DNA of 64,000 bases from Sinobaca qinghaiensis. GTDB taxonomy: Bacteria > Bacillota > Bacilli > Bacillales > Marinococcaceae. The DNA is taken from assembly GCF_003610495.1 (NCBI RefSeq), contig NZ_RAPK01000009.1:248001-312000 (forward strand), given 5' to 3'. The notes beneath the pieces were generated by a model, which saw nothing but the letters and a program-made list of their open reading frames with translations, had not been told where the DNA came from and did no database searches. A program made the translations under genes and the position numbers. Shown here piece after piece: positions 19,465 to 29,011 of this stretch (within the stretch, counting starts at the first letter, position 1; each line of letters opens with the position of its first letter).

Positions 19465-21291
19465 TTATTTGTCGTTATCCATTTTCAGTACAGACATAAA
19501 GGCTTCCTGGGGCACGTCTACTTTACCGACGCTTTTCATCCGTTTTTTTCCTTCTTTCTGCTTGTCGAGGAGTTTTCTTTTTCTCGAAATATCTCCGCCG
19601 TAGCATTTAGAGAGGACGTTTTTGCGCATGGCTTTAATTGTCTGCCTGGCAATGATTTTCTGACCGATACTTGCCTGAATCGGCACTTCAAACTGCTGTC
19701 TGGGAATTAAATCTTTCAGCTTATCTGTAATTGCTTTTCCTCTTTCATAGGCAAAATCGCGGTGAACAATAATAGATAAAGCATCTACCGTTTCCCCGTT
19801 CAGGAGGATATCCATCTTCACAAGACTGGACTGCCTGAATCCGATCATTTCATAATCAAACGAGGCGTAGCCTTTTGTGCTTGATTTCAGCTGATCAAAA
19901 AAGTCATAAACAATTTCTGTGAGCGGAATATTGTAAACAATATTTACGCGGTTGGCGTCCATATATTTCATATCTATAAACTCGCCGCGTTTTTTCTGGC
20001 ATAAATCCATTACAGCCCCTACGTAATCATTAGGCACCATAACGGTTGCTTTAACAAATGGCTCTTCCACATAATCTACTTTCTGCGGATTAGGGAAATT
20101 AGCCGGGTTATCGATGGAAATCATCGTTTCATCAGTTAGATACACATTATAGATAACACTTGGCGCTGTTGTAATCAGGTCAATTCCGTATTCGCGTTCA
20201 ATACGCTCCTGGACAATTTCCATATGGAGAAGCCCCAGGAATCCGGCACGGAAACCAAATCCGAGTGCCTGGGAGGTTTCTGCTTCATACTGCAGCGAGC
20301 TGTCGTTCAGCTCCAGCCGTTCCAATGCGTCACGAAGCGGATTATAATCATTGGCATCCACTGGATAAAGCCCGCAGAATACCATCGGATTCATTTTTTT
20401 GTAGCCTTCCAGCTGCATTTCTGCCGGGCGTTCTGCATCTGTGATCGTATCACCAACGCGCGAATCACCTACATTTTTGACAGCAGCTGTCACAAATCCT
20501 ACGTCCCCTACCGTTAATTCGTCACAGGCGATCGGCTTTGGAGTAAATACGCCAACTTCCGATACTTCAAATTCTTTTCCGGTAGCCATCATTTTAATTT
20601 TCTGGCCGGGACGGATCGTTCCTTCCACTACACGGATGTAGGAAATGACACCGCGGTAGGTATCATACAAAGAATCGAAAATCAGCGCCTGCAGCGGTTT
20701 CTCGGGATCTCCTTCAGGAGCCGGCACTTTTTCAACAATCTGGCTTAGAATTTCTTCGATGCCAATACCGCTTTTAGCTGAAGCGTGAACGGCCTCGGAT
20801 GCGTCCAGGCCGATCACGTCTTCAATTTCCTGCTTTACCCGTTCGGGCTCCGCACTTGGAAGGTCTATCTTATTAATAACCGGAATGATTTCCAGGTCGT
20901 TGTCGAGAGCCAAATAAACGTTAGCCAGGGTCTGGGCTTCAATGCCCTGCGCAGCATCTACAATAAGCAGCGCTCCTTCACAGGCTGCAAGGCTTCTTGA
21001 GACTTCATACGAAAAGTCTACGTGTCCCGGCGTATCGATTAAATGAAAAATATATTCTTCTCCATCGGTATGCGTATGCTTGAGCTGGACCGAGTTCAGC
21101 TTAATCGTAATCCCCCGCTCGCGCTCAAGATCCATCGCATCGAGCGTCTGCTCTTTCATTTCACGTTTTGTCAGCGCACTGGTGGATTCAAGGATTCTAT
21201 CCGCTAACGTTGATTTACCATGGTCAATATGAGCAATAATAGAGAAATTCCTGATTCGTTTTTGTCTTTCCAACCTGTCTTTGTTATTCAT
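19465..21291 (-). CDS. lepA: elongation factor 4 (LepA), ribosomal GTPase
   Basis: LepA (608 aa) is a translational GTPase that acts on the ribosome. The G-domain shows [26 protein letters not shown] and [13 protein letters not shown]; the unique C-terminal domain has [13 protein letters not shown]. In B. subtilis gpr, spoIIP and yqxA lie between lepA and rpsT; here only about 270 non-coding bases separate them. Confidence 0.98.
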   Translation of the reverse strand: MNNKDRLERQKRIRNFSIIAHIDHGKSTLADRILESTSALTKREMKEQTLDAMDLERERGITIKLNSVQLKHTHTDGEEYIFHLIDTPGHVDFSYEVSRSLAACEGALLIVDAAQGIEAQTLANVYLALDNDLEIIPVINKIDLPSAEPERVKQEIEDVIGLDASEAVHASAKSGIGIEEILSQIVEKVPAPEGDPEKPLQALIFDSLYDTYRGVISYIRVVEGTIRPGQKIKMMATGKEFEVSEVGVFTPKPIACDELTVGDVGFVTAAVKNVGDSRVGDTITDAERPAEMQLEGYKKMNPMVFCGLYPVDANDYNPLRDALERLELNDSSLQYEAETSQALGFGFRAGFLGLLHMEIVQERIEREYGIDLITTAPSVIYNVYLTDETMISIDNPANFPNPQKVDYVEEPFVKATVMVPNDYVGAVMDLCQKKRGEFIDMKYMDANRVNIVYNIPLTEIVYDFFDQLKSSTKGYASFDYEMIGFRQSSLVKMDILLNGETVDALSIIVHRDFAYERGKAITDKLKDLIPRQQFEVPIQASIGQKIIARQTIKAMRKNVLSKCYGGDISRKRKLLDKQKEGKKRMKSVGKVDVPQEAFMSVLKMDNDK

Positions 21292-21477
21292 GAAGCTTCA
21301 CTCCTGCCGATTCAATCTTATTTGGATATGTAGTTCTGCATATAAAAGCAGCTTCCGATTCGTTTTTCGACCAGGAAGCTGTATCAGGACACAACCGCTA
21401 TATTTACATACGGGATAAAGACTACTCTTCATTATAGCAATCGTAGGTTCGTACTTCAAATATATATTGACTTTGTC

Positions 21478-21506
21478 TTGCGCCGATGTTCAAATTTTGG
21501 TAAAAT
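21478..21506 (+). promoter_or_regulatory. promoter of rpsT
   Basis: TTGCGC (21478-21483), a 17-bp spacer and TAAAAT (21501-21506) with a TG-rich extended -10. It drives rpsT 55 bases downstream. The rest of the 21292-21560 spacer holds only an 8-bp stem (CAGCTTCC/GGAAGCTG, near 21341-21380) of unknown role. Confidence 0.65.
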
Positions 21507-21560
21507 CCTTCTGTGTTCATAAAAGAACGGAACTTGAATCACTTTAAGGAGGTGGGTACC

Positions 21561-21827
21561 ATGGCAAATATTAAATCAGCTAAAAAGCGCGTCATCACAA
21601 ACGAAACAAAGCGTGTAAAGCAGCAGGCTTTCAAATCTGCGACACGTTCTGCGGTTAAAGAATTCTACAAGAAAGTAGAAAACAATGACGCTGCAGGCGC
21701 TAAAGAACTTTTTCTACTAGCTTCTAAGAAAGTAGATAAAGCAGCCGATAAAAATATCATTCATCATAATGCAGCTTCCCGTGAAAAATCACGTATGCAG
21801 AAGCACCTAAATAAAATTGCTCAATAA
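21561..21827 (+). CDS. rpsT: 30S ribosomal protein S20
   Basis: bS20 (88 aa), a 16S rRNA-binding protein. MANIKSAKKRVITNETKR is diagnostic; the protein is highly basic. The ATG at 21561 follows a near-perfect AAGGAGGTGGG site. It stands alone on the plus strand in a minus-strand region, as in other bacilli. Confidence 0.98.
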   Translation: MANIKSAKKRVITNETKRVKQQAFKSATRSAVKEFYKKVENNDAAGAKELFLLASKKVDKAADKNIIHHNAASREKSRMQKHLNKIAQ

Positions 21828-21839
21828 TGAGCGTTTCCG

Positions 21840-21873
21840 CCGCTTTCCTTTAATTAGGAAAGCGGCTTTTTTT
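21840..21873 (+). terminator. terminator after rpsT
   Basis: Stem CCGCTTTCCT/AGGAAAGCGG followed by CTTTTTTT, 12 bases after the rpsT stop. It abuts the convergent holA stop. Confidence 0.9.
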
Positions 21874-22927
21874 ATGCGGAAAAATGTTTGTGTTTGGAGA
21901 GGGTAATAATACTTAACTCCAGCCGCATTTCCTTTTCCATTTTCCCTGTTTTTATATCAAAATCTGCTGCCGCCAGCTCTTTTAAACTATTTTCCAAAAT
22001 CGCCTCATTATAATTTCTGCCCTGCTCTTCTGCGATTTTCACCGCGTAAGGATGCAGTTTAAGCTGACCGGCCATTTTCTGCCGGGAATAGCCCTGCTTT
22101 TTTAAATAAAGCACGTGAATAATCATTCTTGTCTGCCTGGCCAGCAGTGCCAGAATTTTTATCGGCTCTTCTTTCTGCTTGAGCAGATCATAATAAATCC
22201 GGAGCGCTTCATCGGTGCGCTGGCTTATTACCCTGTCAATCAGTGTAAACACATTATCTTCCAGCGTAACAGGAGTAAGCGCCTGAATATCGCTGAGATG
22301 TACAGTATCTCCCTGTGCGGCATACAGAGCTACTTTATCCGTTTCATTGGAAAGCATATTTAAATTAAATCCTGCTCTTTTCAGCAGTTCTGTTCTTGCT
22401 GCCGGTTCAATGGTCTGATGCCTCTGCTTGAATTGGGCATCCACCCACTTTTCCATGCTTCGCTGATCAGGGGCAGCAGCCTGCAGCATTTTGCCTTCTT
22501 TTTTTAGTGTTTTCACTATTTTTTTTCGTTCATCCAGCTTTTCTGCCGGGACGGAAAGGATCAGGACGGTTTCTTTGGCAGGATTAAGGCAGTAAGCCTC
22601 CAGGGCCTTCAGGTTATGTTCCACCTTTTCTTTTTCCCGTGCCCCGGTTAAAAAATAGCAGTGCTGCAGGAGGACTACTTTATTGGATCCGAAAAAGGGA
22701 AGTGTTTCTGCCTCCTCCACTCCTGTTTCTACAGACGTCTCCCGCATATCGTAAGCGATAAACTGAAAATCTTTTTCCTCTTCGCTCAGTGTCTGCCCGA
22801 CAATTAAATCCGTCATTTTTTCCATTAAAAAAGCTTCGTTTCCATAAAATACATAAAGCGGCGCCGTCTGGCCGGATTTTACTTCTTTCTGCATGGTTAG
22901 ATAATCGATTTTCCTCACCCTTTGCAC
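21872..22927 (-). CDS. holA: DNA polymerase III delta subunit
   Basis: HolA (YqeN; about 340-351 aa) is the clamp-loader delta subunit, a replication factor. The region SGQTAPLYVFYGNEAFLMEK and the later ETLPFFGSNKVVLLQHCYFL are typical. The start is unsure: a GTG at 22927 begins the open frame, another GTG lies at 22918, and the ATG at 22894 aligns best with known homologues. Sits between rpsT and yqzM as in B. subtilis. Confidence 0.93.
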   Translation of the reverse strand: MQRVRKIDYLTMQKEVKSGQTAPLYVFYGNEAFLMEKMTDLIVGQTLSEEEKDFQFIAYDMRETSVETGVEEAETLPFFGSNKVVLLQHCYFLTGAREKEKVEHNLKALEAYCLNPAKETVLILSVPAEKLDERKKIVKTLKKEGKMLQAAAPDQRSMEKWVDAQFKQRHQTIEPAARTELLKRAGFNLNMLSNETDKVALYAAQGDTVHLSDIQALTPVTLEDNVFTLIDRVISQRTDEALRIYYDLLKQKEEPIKILALLARQTRMIIHVLYLKKQGYSRQKMAGQLKLHPYAVKIAEEQGRNYNEAILENSLKELAAADFDIKTGKMEKEMRLELSIITLSKHKHFSA

Positions 22928-23068
22928 TAATTTGCCTCTTCTTTATTCTACCTTACAACACCTGTGTTTCAGAAGAAACAACTATTGATTCAGCTGTGGA
23001 TTTTGTATGGATTTCTGACAGCGCTTCCTTTATAATGAGTGTAGCATGCAATGGAGAGGAGTTTCGCC

Positions 23069-23206
23069 GTGAATCCATTTGAAAAAGATGTACAGAGCAA
23101 ACGGAATGATTTACTGGACTCCGTGGTAGCAGGAGTAGTCTCCTTCAGCTTTTTTTCACTTATATTTATTATCGCTACCGTTGTTCATTTCGTAGGCAAC
23201 CTGTAA
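23069..23206 (+). CDS. yqzM: YqzM family small membrane protein
   Basis: A 45-aa protein starting from a GTG at 23069 with AGAGGAG upstream. It begins NPFEKDVQSKRNDLLDSVV and then has one membrane segment (about residues 20-43). This matches B. subtilis YqzM in length, motif and position between holA and comEC. Function unknown. Confidence 0.88.
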   Translation: MNPFEKDVQSKRNDLLDSVVAGVVSFSFFSLIFIIATVVHFVGNL

Positions 23207-23243
23207 AAAGAAGCCTCCCTTTTATGGGGGCTTCTTTTGCTTT
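23205..23243 (+). terminator. terminator between yqzM and comEC
   Basis: Stem AAGAAGCCTCCC/GGGGGCTTCTT with T-rich flanks on both strands, so it can serve yqzM (+) and comEC (-). Confidence 0.85.
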
Positions 23244-23284
23244 ATCGTAAATGTCTTTAACAGAGCAGGGAGACTCTATACTCC

Positions 23285-25624
23285 TTAGCTGCCGCATTGA
23301 TCATTCAGAATTTCCTCACTTGCCTGACGGATGGAAACAATGTCTTGATGAGTAAATGCGATTTCAACCGCTCCTTTTTCATCTGTCCGGTAAATATCTA
23401 CCTCACCTGCCTCTAAATTGTCCAGTACCTCACCGTGGGGATGCCCGAACCGATTACAGCGTCCGGATGAAAGCAGAGCTGCTTTAGGCTGCAGCTGGTT
23501 TATCCAGGAAGCGGATGTAGATGTTCTGCTTCCATGATGACCTGCCTTTAAGATATCCGCTTTTAAACCGGGAAACGCCTGCATCACGTGCTTTTCCCCT
23601 TCTTCTTCCAAGTCCCCGGCAAAAAGCCAGCTTCTGCCTCCCATCACAGCATATAATACAATCGATGCTTCATTTCCGCTCGCTTTATTGTCCAATGGAG
23701 CCAACACTTGAAAATACTGATCTCCTTCTTTCCAGGCCATTTCTTTTTCGGCAAATACGATCGGAATCCCCTGCCGATAGGCCGTTTCCAGAAATTGTCG
23801 TTCCGAGTCTTTTTCTTCATCACTTCTTCCATACAGCATCTGTTTCACTTCGATTTGTTTCAGTACGGCATACAGCCCTCCATAATGATCAATATCCCCA
23901 TGCGTGACGATCAGTTTATCGATAGTACGGATACCTTTTGATTTTAAAAATGGAACCACGGTCTGCTCACCCGGATCATATTCCTTCTTCCGCTTCTGCC
24001 ACTCTTCTTTAGGAAATGCAAGCGCTCCGCCGCCGTCAATTAAATAGACTCCTTTTCGGTATGGCAGCTCTATCAATATGCTGTCGCCCTGACCTACATC
24101 AATAACCGTCACAGCTCCTTTGGAATCAAAATAAGGAGCAGCAAACAACCATCCGAACACAACTGCAAGAGAGCCTGCTGCCAGTACTATACCCATTCGG
24201 TGTTTTTTTTCGGCCATGGCAAAAACAAACAGAAGGCTCACACTTAATAACAGAAGCTGCAGGGTATCCGGCTGCCCCGTTACCACCTGCAGTATGCGGC
24301 TTTCGGCTAAAGCCTGCAGATTATTATGCAAAAGAAGAATGATGAATTCAGCCGGTTTCATTGCTGCTTCAGCCGCCTGTGGCAGAAGCAGGGATAGAAA
24401 AAACAAAAGAAAACAAAATGGTAACAGCAACAGCGAAACAAAAGGTACAAAGCCGATATTCAATATATAACTAAGCAGAGAAAATTCATAAAAATGGAAA
24501 AGAATAATAGGAAGGGAAGCCGTCTGGGCCACGGCAGATACGCCGAATAATTGGAGAGGCAGCGAATGTAAACGCCTTAAAATCGGGAAAGACAGCAGGA
24601 GGCTCAAGCTGATAAAAAAAGAAAGCTGAAAGCCGATGTACCAGCTGTAGTAGGGATCTATCCAAAGCATTGCCAGCGCAGCTGCCCCAAGAGCAGTTAC
24701 AGGCGGAAGCGTTTGTTTTGAAAAACGCTGATACAAAAGCACCAGCATAGTAATTAAGACTGCTCTCCATACAGAAGGTGCTCCCCCTGCCAGCATTGCA
24801 TACAGCGGAAGAAACCCTACTAGAATGAAACTCATCTGCTCCCTCGTTACGCCTAAGCGGAGTCCGGTATAATACAAAATACCGCTTATAATTCCAACGT
24901 GAAGACCGGAAACGGCCAGCAGATGGATAAGCCCCAATTGCTGGTAGGCTTTTTCCACTCCGGGAGCCAGATCATTTCGGTCCCCAAAAATAAGAGCACT
25001 GCTGATCCCCTGCAGTTCTTCCGGAAAATGTTTCTGAATGTGTTTAATACCAAAATAGCGCCATTGGGAGACCGCGGACAAAAAAGAATCCTGCTCTGGA
25101 GACCGGCACAAAAGATGATCCATACCGGAAACTTCAACCGTCCAGTGAATCTGCTGTTTGTGCAGATAGTTTTTGTAGTCAAATGCAGAAAAGTTACCCG
25201 CCGCTGCCGGTTTTTTCCATTGTCCCTCCACCCGGCATATAGAACCCGGAGTAAGAGATTGTATTTGGAGTAATTCTTTTTCTTCCGCCATATACAGGGA
25301 AACAAATATTTTCTCCTGATGATGCCTCTCCCGCATCTGCCACTGTACCTGGTCTCCATCCACTGCTGCAGTAGTCAGAATTACGGCCTCTACCCTTTCA
25401 GGCGGTTCATTAAAAGCAGACACGTTATTTCTTTCTGCACTATCCATTCTTATGGAAAAAAGAACAAACACAATCCCGCCATAAATCAGGGTACGTTTTT
25501 GTCCCGTTTTCCACCAGACGTAGACAAATAACAGCGGAAATACGGAAATAAGAAAAATCGGAAAAGAATAATAAACTGCTGTAATACCCAGCAGAGCCGC
25601 TAATACAGCTATTAATAGGTTCAT
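23285..25624 (-). CDS. comEC: DNA internalization competence protein ComEC/Rec2
   Basis: ComEC (779 aa) forms the membrane channel for uptake of transforming DNA. N-terminal membrane helices and a DUF4131/OB-like region (about 1-190) precede the competence core (about 200-480, GISSALIFGDRNDLAP and HLLAVSGLHVGIISG). The C-terminal metallo-beta-lactamase domain (about 500-750) has VIDVGQGDSILIELPY, THGDIDHYGG and LKAGHHGSRTSTS, with metal ligands intact. Full length, so uptake machinery may be functional, but comEB is missing between comEA and comEC. Confidence 0.95.
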   Translation of the reverse strand: MNLLIAVLAALLGITAVYYSFPIFLISVFPLLFVYVWWKTGQKRTLIYGGIVFVLFSIRMDSAERNNVSAFNEPPERVEAVILTTAAVDGDQVQWQMRERHHQEKIFVSLYMAEEKELLQIQSLTPGSICRVEGQWKKPAAAGNFSAFDYKNYLHKQQIHWTVEVSGMDHLLCRSPEQDSFLSAVSQWRYFGIKHIQKHFPEELQGISSALIFGDRNDLAPGVEKAYQQLGLIHLLAVSGLHVGIISGILYYTGLRLGVTREQMSFILVGFLPLYAMLAGGAPSVWRAVLITMLVLLYQRFSKQTLPPVTALGAAALAMLWIDPYYSWYIGFQLSFFISLSLLLSFPILRRLHSLPLQLFGVSAVAQTASLPIILFHFYEFSLLSYILNIGFVPFVSLLLLPFCFLLFFLSLLLPQAAEAAMKPAEFIILLLHNNLQALAESRILQVVTGQPDTLQLLLLSVSLLFVFAMAEKKHRMGIVLAAGSLAVVFGWLFAAPYFDSKGAVTVIDVGQGDSILIELPYRKGVYLIDGGGALAFPKEEWQKRKKEYDPGEQTVVPFLKSKGIRTIDKLIVTHGDIDHYGGLYAVLKQIEVKQMLYGRSDEEKDSERQFLETAYRQGIPIVFAEKEMAWKEGDQYFQVLAPLDNKASGNEASIVLYAVMGGRSWLFAGDLEEEGEKHVMQAFPGLKADILKAGHHGSRTSTSASWINQLQPKAALLSSGRCNRFGHPHGEVLDNLEAGEVDIYRTDEKGAVEIAFTHQDIVSIRQASEEILNDQCGS

Positions 25625-25660
25625 TTAAGCAGCATCTTTCTGTTAGATTTTTATGTTAGC

Positions 25661-26329
25661 TTATTCCACCGTAATACTGTCCTGAAGCTGTTCGTATGTC
25701 TTGTCTCCTATTCCGGATACTTCTTTTAATTCTTCTGCAGATGTAAAAAGACCGTTCTCTTCCCGGTACGATAAAATACCGGCTGATTTTGCGGGGCCGA
25801 TTCCGGGCAGAGTTTCCAGCTCAGCCGCTTCCGCGGTGTTGAGATTAACTTTTTCCAGGCTTTCCCCGTTTGTTTCAACATCCGTGCTCTCCATATTCAA
25901 AGGAGTCGTTTCTTCTCCATCGGCCGGAACATAAATGACCATTTCATCCTGCAGTTTGGCTGCGAAATTCACCTGTGAGGCATCAGCACCTTCTGCCAGG
26001 CCGCCTGCCATTTCTACAGCATCTATAACACGTTTATTCTGCTCGAGCTCGTATACGTCTGGAGATGCTACTTTTCCTTTAACGTCTACCATAACAAAAG
26101 CTGTATCCGTCTCAGCAGCCTCCGGCTCTATTTCTTCTGCCACTGCTTCTTCTGTATCGTTTTCTTCCTGACTATCCAAAAAATAGTCATCTGCCATATT
26201 ACCTTCTCCCGTCGTGCTTTCAGCAGACGGAGAAAGGATTAGAAATACAAAAATGCCCATAATAAAAACTGCGGCTGCGGCCGCTCCAAACATATGGACT
26301 TTTTTCAATCGATTTTCACCTCCATTCAA
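25661..26329 (-). CDS. comEA: competence protein ComEA
   Basis: ComEA (222 aa), the membrane-anchored DNA receptor of transformation. One N-terminal membrane segment (about 14-34), an acidic linker (about 45-75), a SLBB-like domain (about 78-140) and a C-terminal helix-hairpin-helix pair (LETLPGIGPAKSAGILSYRE, VSGIGDKTYEQLQ) are visible. It ends 36 bases before comEC with no room for comEB (dCMP deaminase); comER is also absent upstream. Confidence 0.94.
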   Translation of the reverse strand: MNGGENRLKKVHMFGAAAAAVFIMGIFVFLILSPSAESTTGEGNMADDYFLDSQEENDTEEAVAEEIEPEAAETDTAFVMVDVKGKVASPDVYELEQNKRVIDAVEMAGGLAEGADASQVNFAAKLQDEMVIYVPADGEETTPLNMESTDVETNGESLEKVNLNTAEAAELETLPGIGPAKSAGILSYREENGLFTSAEELKEVSGIGDKTYEQLQDSITVE

Positions 26330-26381
26330 GAAAAATGGGTCCTGCGGTTAATGGATTTAAAGCGGGAAGGGTATTCGGGGT

Positions 26382-26431
26382 AAAAAAATAAGAAAGATTC
26401 CCGACAGGTGCCGGGATTCTCTCTTATTTTA
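26382..26431 (-). terminator. terminator after yqeM
   Basis: A long A/T-based hairpin with a CCCG-containing stem around 26388-26430 is followed by a run of T on the minus strand (26382-26388). It ends the yqeG-to-yqeM operon before comEA. Confidence 0.8.
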
Positions 26432-26444
26432 GACGGTTATCCTA

Positions 26445-27200
26445 TTATTGTAAATCTTTTTCTGCGATAAAGAAGAGACGTTCACTTTCAGCCTGCGAAT
26501 GATCAAAAGAAAAATCAGCGTACACTTTAACAGAAGAAAAGCCGGCTTCAAAAAGCCATTGGCTGTATTGCTCCGATGTAAAAGCTTTTTGTACGTGTTC
26601 TTCATCCGACCGCTCATATAAGCCTTCAGCATTTTCTATAAATAATGTTAGCTCATGAATGATTTCGTTTTGATTTTCGGTTTCAAAACAGTTCCAGATA
26701 TAAGCCAGGTTATCCCTCACTTCAGAAAACGCAAAGTCATTTAATACGTTCTGCATGTAGAAAACGGAATGTACATCGAACAAAAACCGTCCGTTTGTTT
26801 CCAGGCTGGCAAATACAGCTTCAAAAGCATTTTTAACTTCATGCTCTTCTGTAAGATAGTTAATTGTATCGCAGAACGCAGTAATGACACTGTATGGAGC
26901 TGGAGCCTTCAGCTCGGATAAGTTCTGCTGAAATAACAGCGGACGGTAGCCTGCAGCTTCGAGCTTACTTCTGGCTACCGTGAGCATGTCAGCAGACAGA
27001 TCCATCCCTTCGGCATCAAAACCTTCGTCAAGCATGCGGCGGAGCATCGTTCCCGTGCCGCACCCTGCATCCAGCAGTTTCGTCCGGCTTGGTTTCATAT
27101 CAGAAGGCAGCGCTTTTATCAGCCAGTCATTCCACTTTTCATAAGGGGCATCCCCCATCAATTCATCGTATACCCGGGAAAAATCGCCGTATACATTCAC
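26445..27200 (-). CDS. SAM-dependent methyltransferase, YqeM family
   Basis: Class I methyltransferase (251 aa). The SAM-binding motif I is LLDAGCGTGTMLRRMLDEGF near residues 42-61; MDLSADMLTVARSKLEAAGY follows. Substrate unknown; this gene always travels with rsfS-yqeK-nadD in bacilli. Located 6 bases after rsfS. Confidence 0.9.
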   Translation of the reverse strand: MNVYGDFSRVYDELMGDAPYEKWNDWLIKALPSDMKPSRTKLLDAGCGTGTMLRRMLDEGFDAEGMDLSADMLTVARSKLEAAGYRPLLFQQNLSELKAPAPYSVITAFCDTINYLTEEHEVKNAFEAVFASLETNGRFLFDVHSVFYMQNVLNDFAFSEVRDNLAYIWNCFETENQNEIIHELTLFIENAEGLYERSDEEHVQKAFTSEQYSQWLFEAGFSSVKVYADFSFDHSQAESERLFFIAEKDLQ

Positions 27201-27206
27201 TGGTGA

Positions 27207-27560
27207 TTAAGAAAGCACCTTTTCAATTTCTACTTCCGGTGCGTCTCCCCATAGCTTTTCAAGATTATAATACATCCGCTCTTCTTCATGGAAAACATGG
27301 ACAATTACGTCGCCGATATCAATCAAAATCCATTTTCCTTCATCAAAGCCTTCCATTCTTTTTACCTCATACTCATTTTCCAGCGCGTTTTTACGAATTT
27401 CCCGTGCAATAGATTGAACCTGTTTATAAGATTGGCCGCTTGCGATAACAAAGTAGTCCGCCATTGTAGAAATACCCTGCATATTTAAGGCTACAATATT
27501 CTCCGCTTTCTTTTCGTCTGCTGAACGAATCGCACTTTCCAGAATTTCATTACTTTTCAT
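27207..27560 (-). CDS. rsfS: ribosome silencing factor RsfS
   Basis: RsfS (117 aa; YqeL) binds uL14 and blocks subunit joining in starved cells. ENIVALNMQGISTMADYFVI and WILIDIGDVIVHVFHEEER are the family signatures. Its ATG overlaps the end of yqeK by 11 bases. Confidence 0.96.
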   Translation of the reverse strand: MKSNEILESAIRSADEKKAENIVALNMQGISTMADYFVIASGQSYKQVQSIAREIRKNALENEYEVKRMEGFDEGKWILIDIGDVIVHVFHEEERMYYNLEKLWGDAPEVEIEKVLS

Positions 27561-28134
27561 TTACATTCCCCTTTCGGATATTAAATACTAATTGATTATA
27601 CGTAGCAAGCGTTCCCGGATAAACCGGCTGCTTTTTTTTCATAAGAAACTCAATGGTGTTTGCTAAAGCTTTTATAATGGCTTCGTCAAGACTGGAAGCG
27701 GAAAGCTCCCTTACTTCCTCGACTCCTGGAAAAGAACGGTTGGGCTCAATATAATCAGCAAGAAACAAAATTTTATCCATCATTGTCATGTCCTGTCTGC
27801 CCGTAGTATGCCAGGTAATCGCTGACAATATTTCTTCATCTTCTATACCTATCTCTTTTTCTACCAGAAAGGACCCCGCCGGCGCATGCAGCAGTTCGTC
27901 CCCGTAAAGAAGAAAATCCGGGTCAAGCTTTTCGTTCATAATGATCCCGCGCATCTCCTGCTTGTCTCTGAACTTAGCATAGTCATGAAATATGGCAGCC
28001 AGTTCCAGCCTGTTTTTGTCGACATCTGTGTTCTCTGCGAGCTTTAGAGCGGTATCCGCTACTCCTATCGTATGAATATAGCGGTGCTCTGTTAAATGAG
28101 GCTCTACCAGAGCCAGTGCTTCTGCTCTATTCAT
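27550..28134 (-). CDS. yqeK: HD-domain hydrolase YqeK (Ap4A hydrolase family)
   Basis: Metal-dependent HD hydrolase (194 aa); YqeK proteins split diadenosine tetraphosphate symmetrically to ADP. HRYIHTIGVADTALKLAE and the HD motif AAIFHDYAKFRDKQEM are clear, with further histidines at LLHAPAGS and ITWHTTGR. The ATG at 28134 overlaps the end of nadD and has AGGGA upstream. Confidence 0.93.
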   Translation of the reverse strand: MNRAEALALVEPHLTEHRYIHTIGVADTALKLAENTDVDKNRLELAAIFHDYAKFRDKQEMRGIIMNEKLDPDFLLYGDELLHAPAGSFLVEKEIGIEDEEILSAITWHTTGRQDMTMMDKILFLADYIEPNRSFPGVEEVRELSASSLDEAIIKALANTIEFLMKKKQPVYPGTLATYNQLVFNIRKGNVNEK

Positions 28135-28702
28135 ACAATCCCTGCTTTTCAATAAAGTCTCTAACTTCCTCGGTTACATAATATCGAATGCTCTTTCCAA
28201 GCCGCATTCTTTCTCTTATATCGGTTGAAGAAATATCTAATAAAGGTGCTTCTATATATTGTATACCATCTTCATCCATTTTTTCAGCAAAATAGCCTGG
28301 GCGGTCTGCTACGGCAAAAGTAACCAGCTTTTTTAAAAGCTCAATATCTTTCCACGTATGAAGCTGCGCTTTCATATCTCCGCCAATAATAAAGTAAAAA
28401 GACGCGGCCGTATACTCCTCTTTCAACATTCGGATCGTATCAATCGAATAGGAAGGCCCGCGGCGCTCATATTCAATAGTGGATACATGGAAGTCCGGAT
28501 GATCCTTTACCGCAGCTTTGATCAGCTCCAGCCGCTGTTCAGGCGTACTGTCTGATTTCATATTTTTGTGAGGCGGTGTATACACCGGAATAAACCAGAC
28601 CTCATCTAAATCAAGCGAATGAAGCGCTTCTTCAGCAAGCATTAAATGAGCTATATGGGGAGGATCAAATGTACCTCCTACAATACCAATTCTTTCCGAC
28701 AT
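28127..28702 (-). CDS. nadD: nicotinate-nucleotide adenylyltransferase
   Basis: NadD (191 aa) makes deamido-NAD from nicotinate mononucleotide and ATP. GIVGGTFDPPHIAHLMLAEE holds the T/HxGH-type nucleotidyl-transfer motif; the C-terminal ISSTDIRERM motif is present. Part of the yqeG-yqeM operon. Confidence 0.97.
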   Translation of the reverse strand: MSERIGIVGGTFDPPHIAHLMLAEEALHSLDLDEVWFIPVYTPPHKNMKSDSTPEQRLELIKAAVKDHPDFHVSTIEYERRGPSYSIDTIRMLKEEYTAASFYFIIGGDMKAQLHTWKDIELLKKLVTFAVADRPGYFAEKMDEDGIQYIEAPLLDISSTDIRERMRLGKSIRYYVTEEVRDFIEKQGLYE

Positions 28703-28714
28703 CCCGCATCCACC

Positions 28715-29011
28715 TTATTTTGGAAGTTCGATTTTCTTATTATTCCTGGATTCTTTATATAAAACCATGGTGCTTCCAATTGTCTGTACAATCTCTGCAT
28801 CGACGGCAGAAGCAATAGCTTCTGCTGCTTCGTTCACTTCTTCCGCTGAATTCTGCAGGATATTGATCTTAATTAATTCTCTTGCCTCGAGCGTATCAGC
28901 GGTTTGTTTGATAAGGTTTTCGCCCAGCCCTTGTTTTCCTATTTGAAAAACAGGACTTTGTTTGTGGGAAAGCCTGCGTAGATATTTTTTCTGGCTGTTC
29001 GTTAATGACAT
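28715..29011 (-). CDS. yhbY: YhbY family RNA-binding protein
   Basis: A 98-aa CRM-domain protein (YqeI in B. subtilis), associated with pre-50S ribosomes in other bacteria. LTNSQKKYLRRLSHKQSP and the GKQGLGENLI motif, a GxxG-type RNA-binding loop, are visible. Immediately after aroE with adjacent stop and start. Confidence 0.94.
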   Translation of the reverse strand: MSLTNSQKKYLRRLSHKQSPVFQIGKQGLGENLIKQTADTLEARELIKINILQNSAEEVNEAAEAIASAVDAEIVQTIGSTMVLYKESRNNKKIELPK

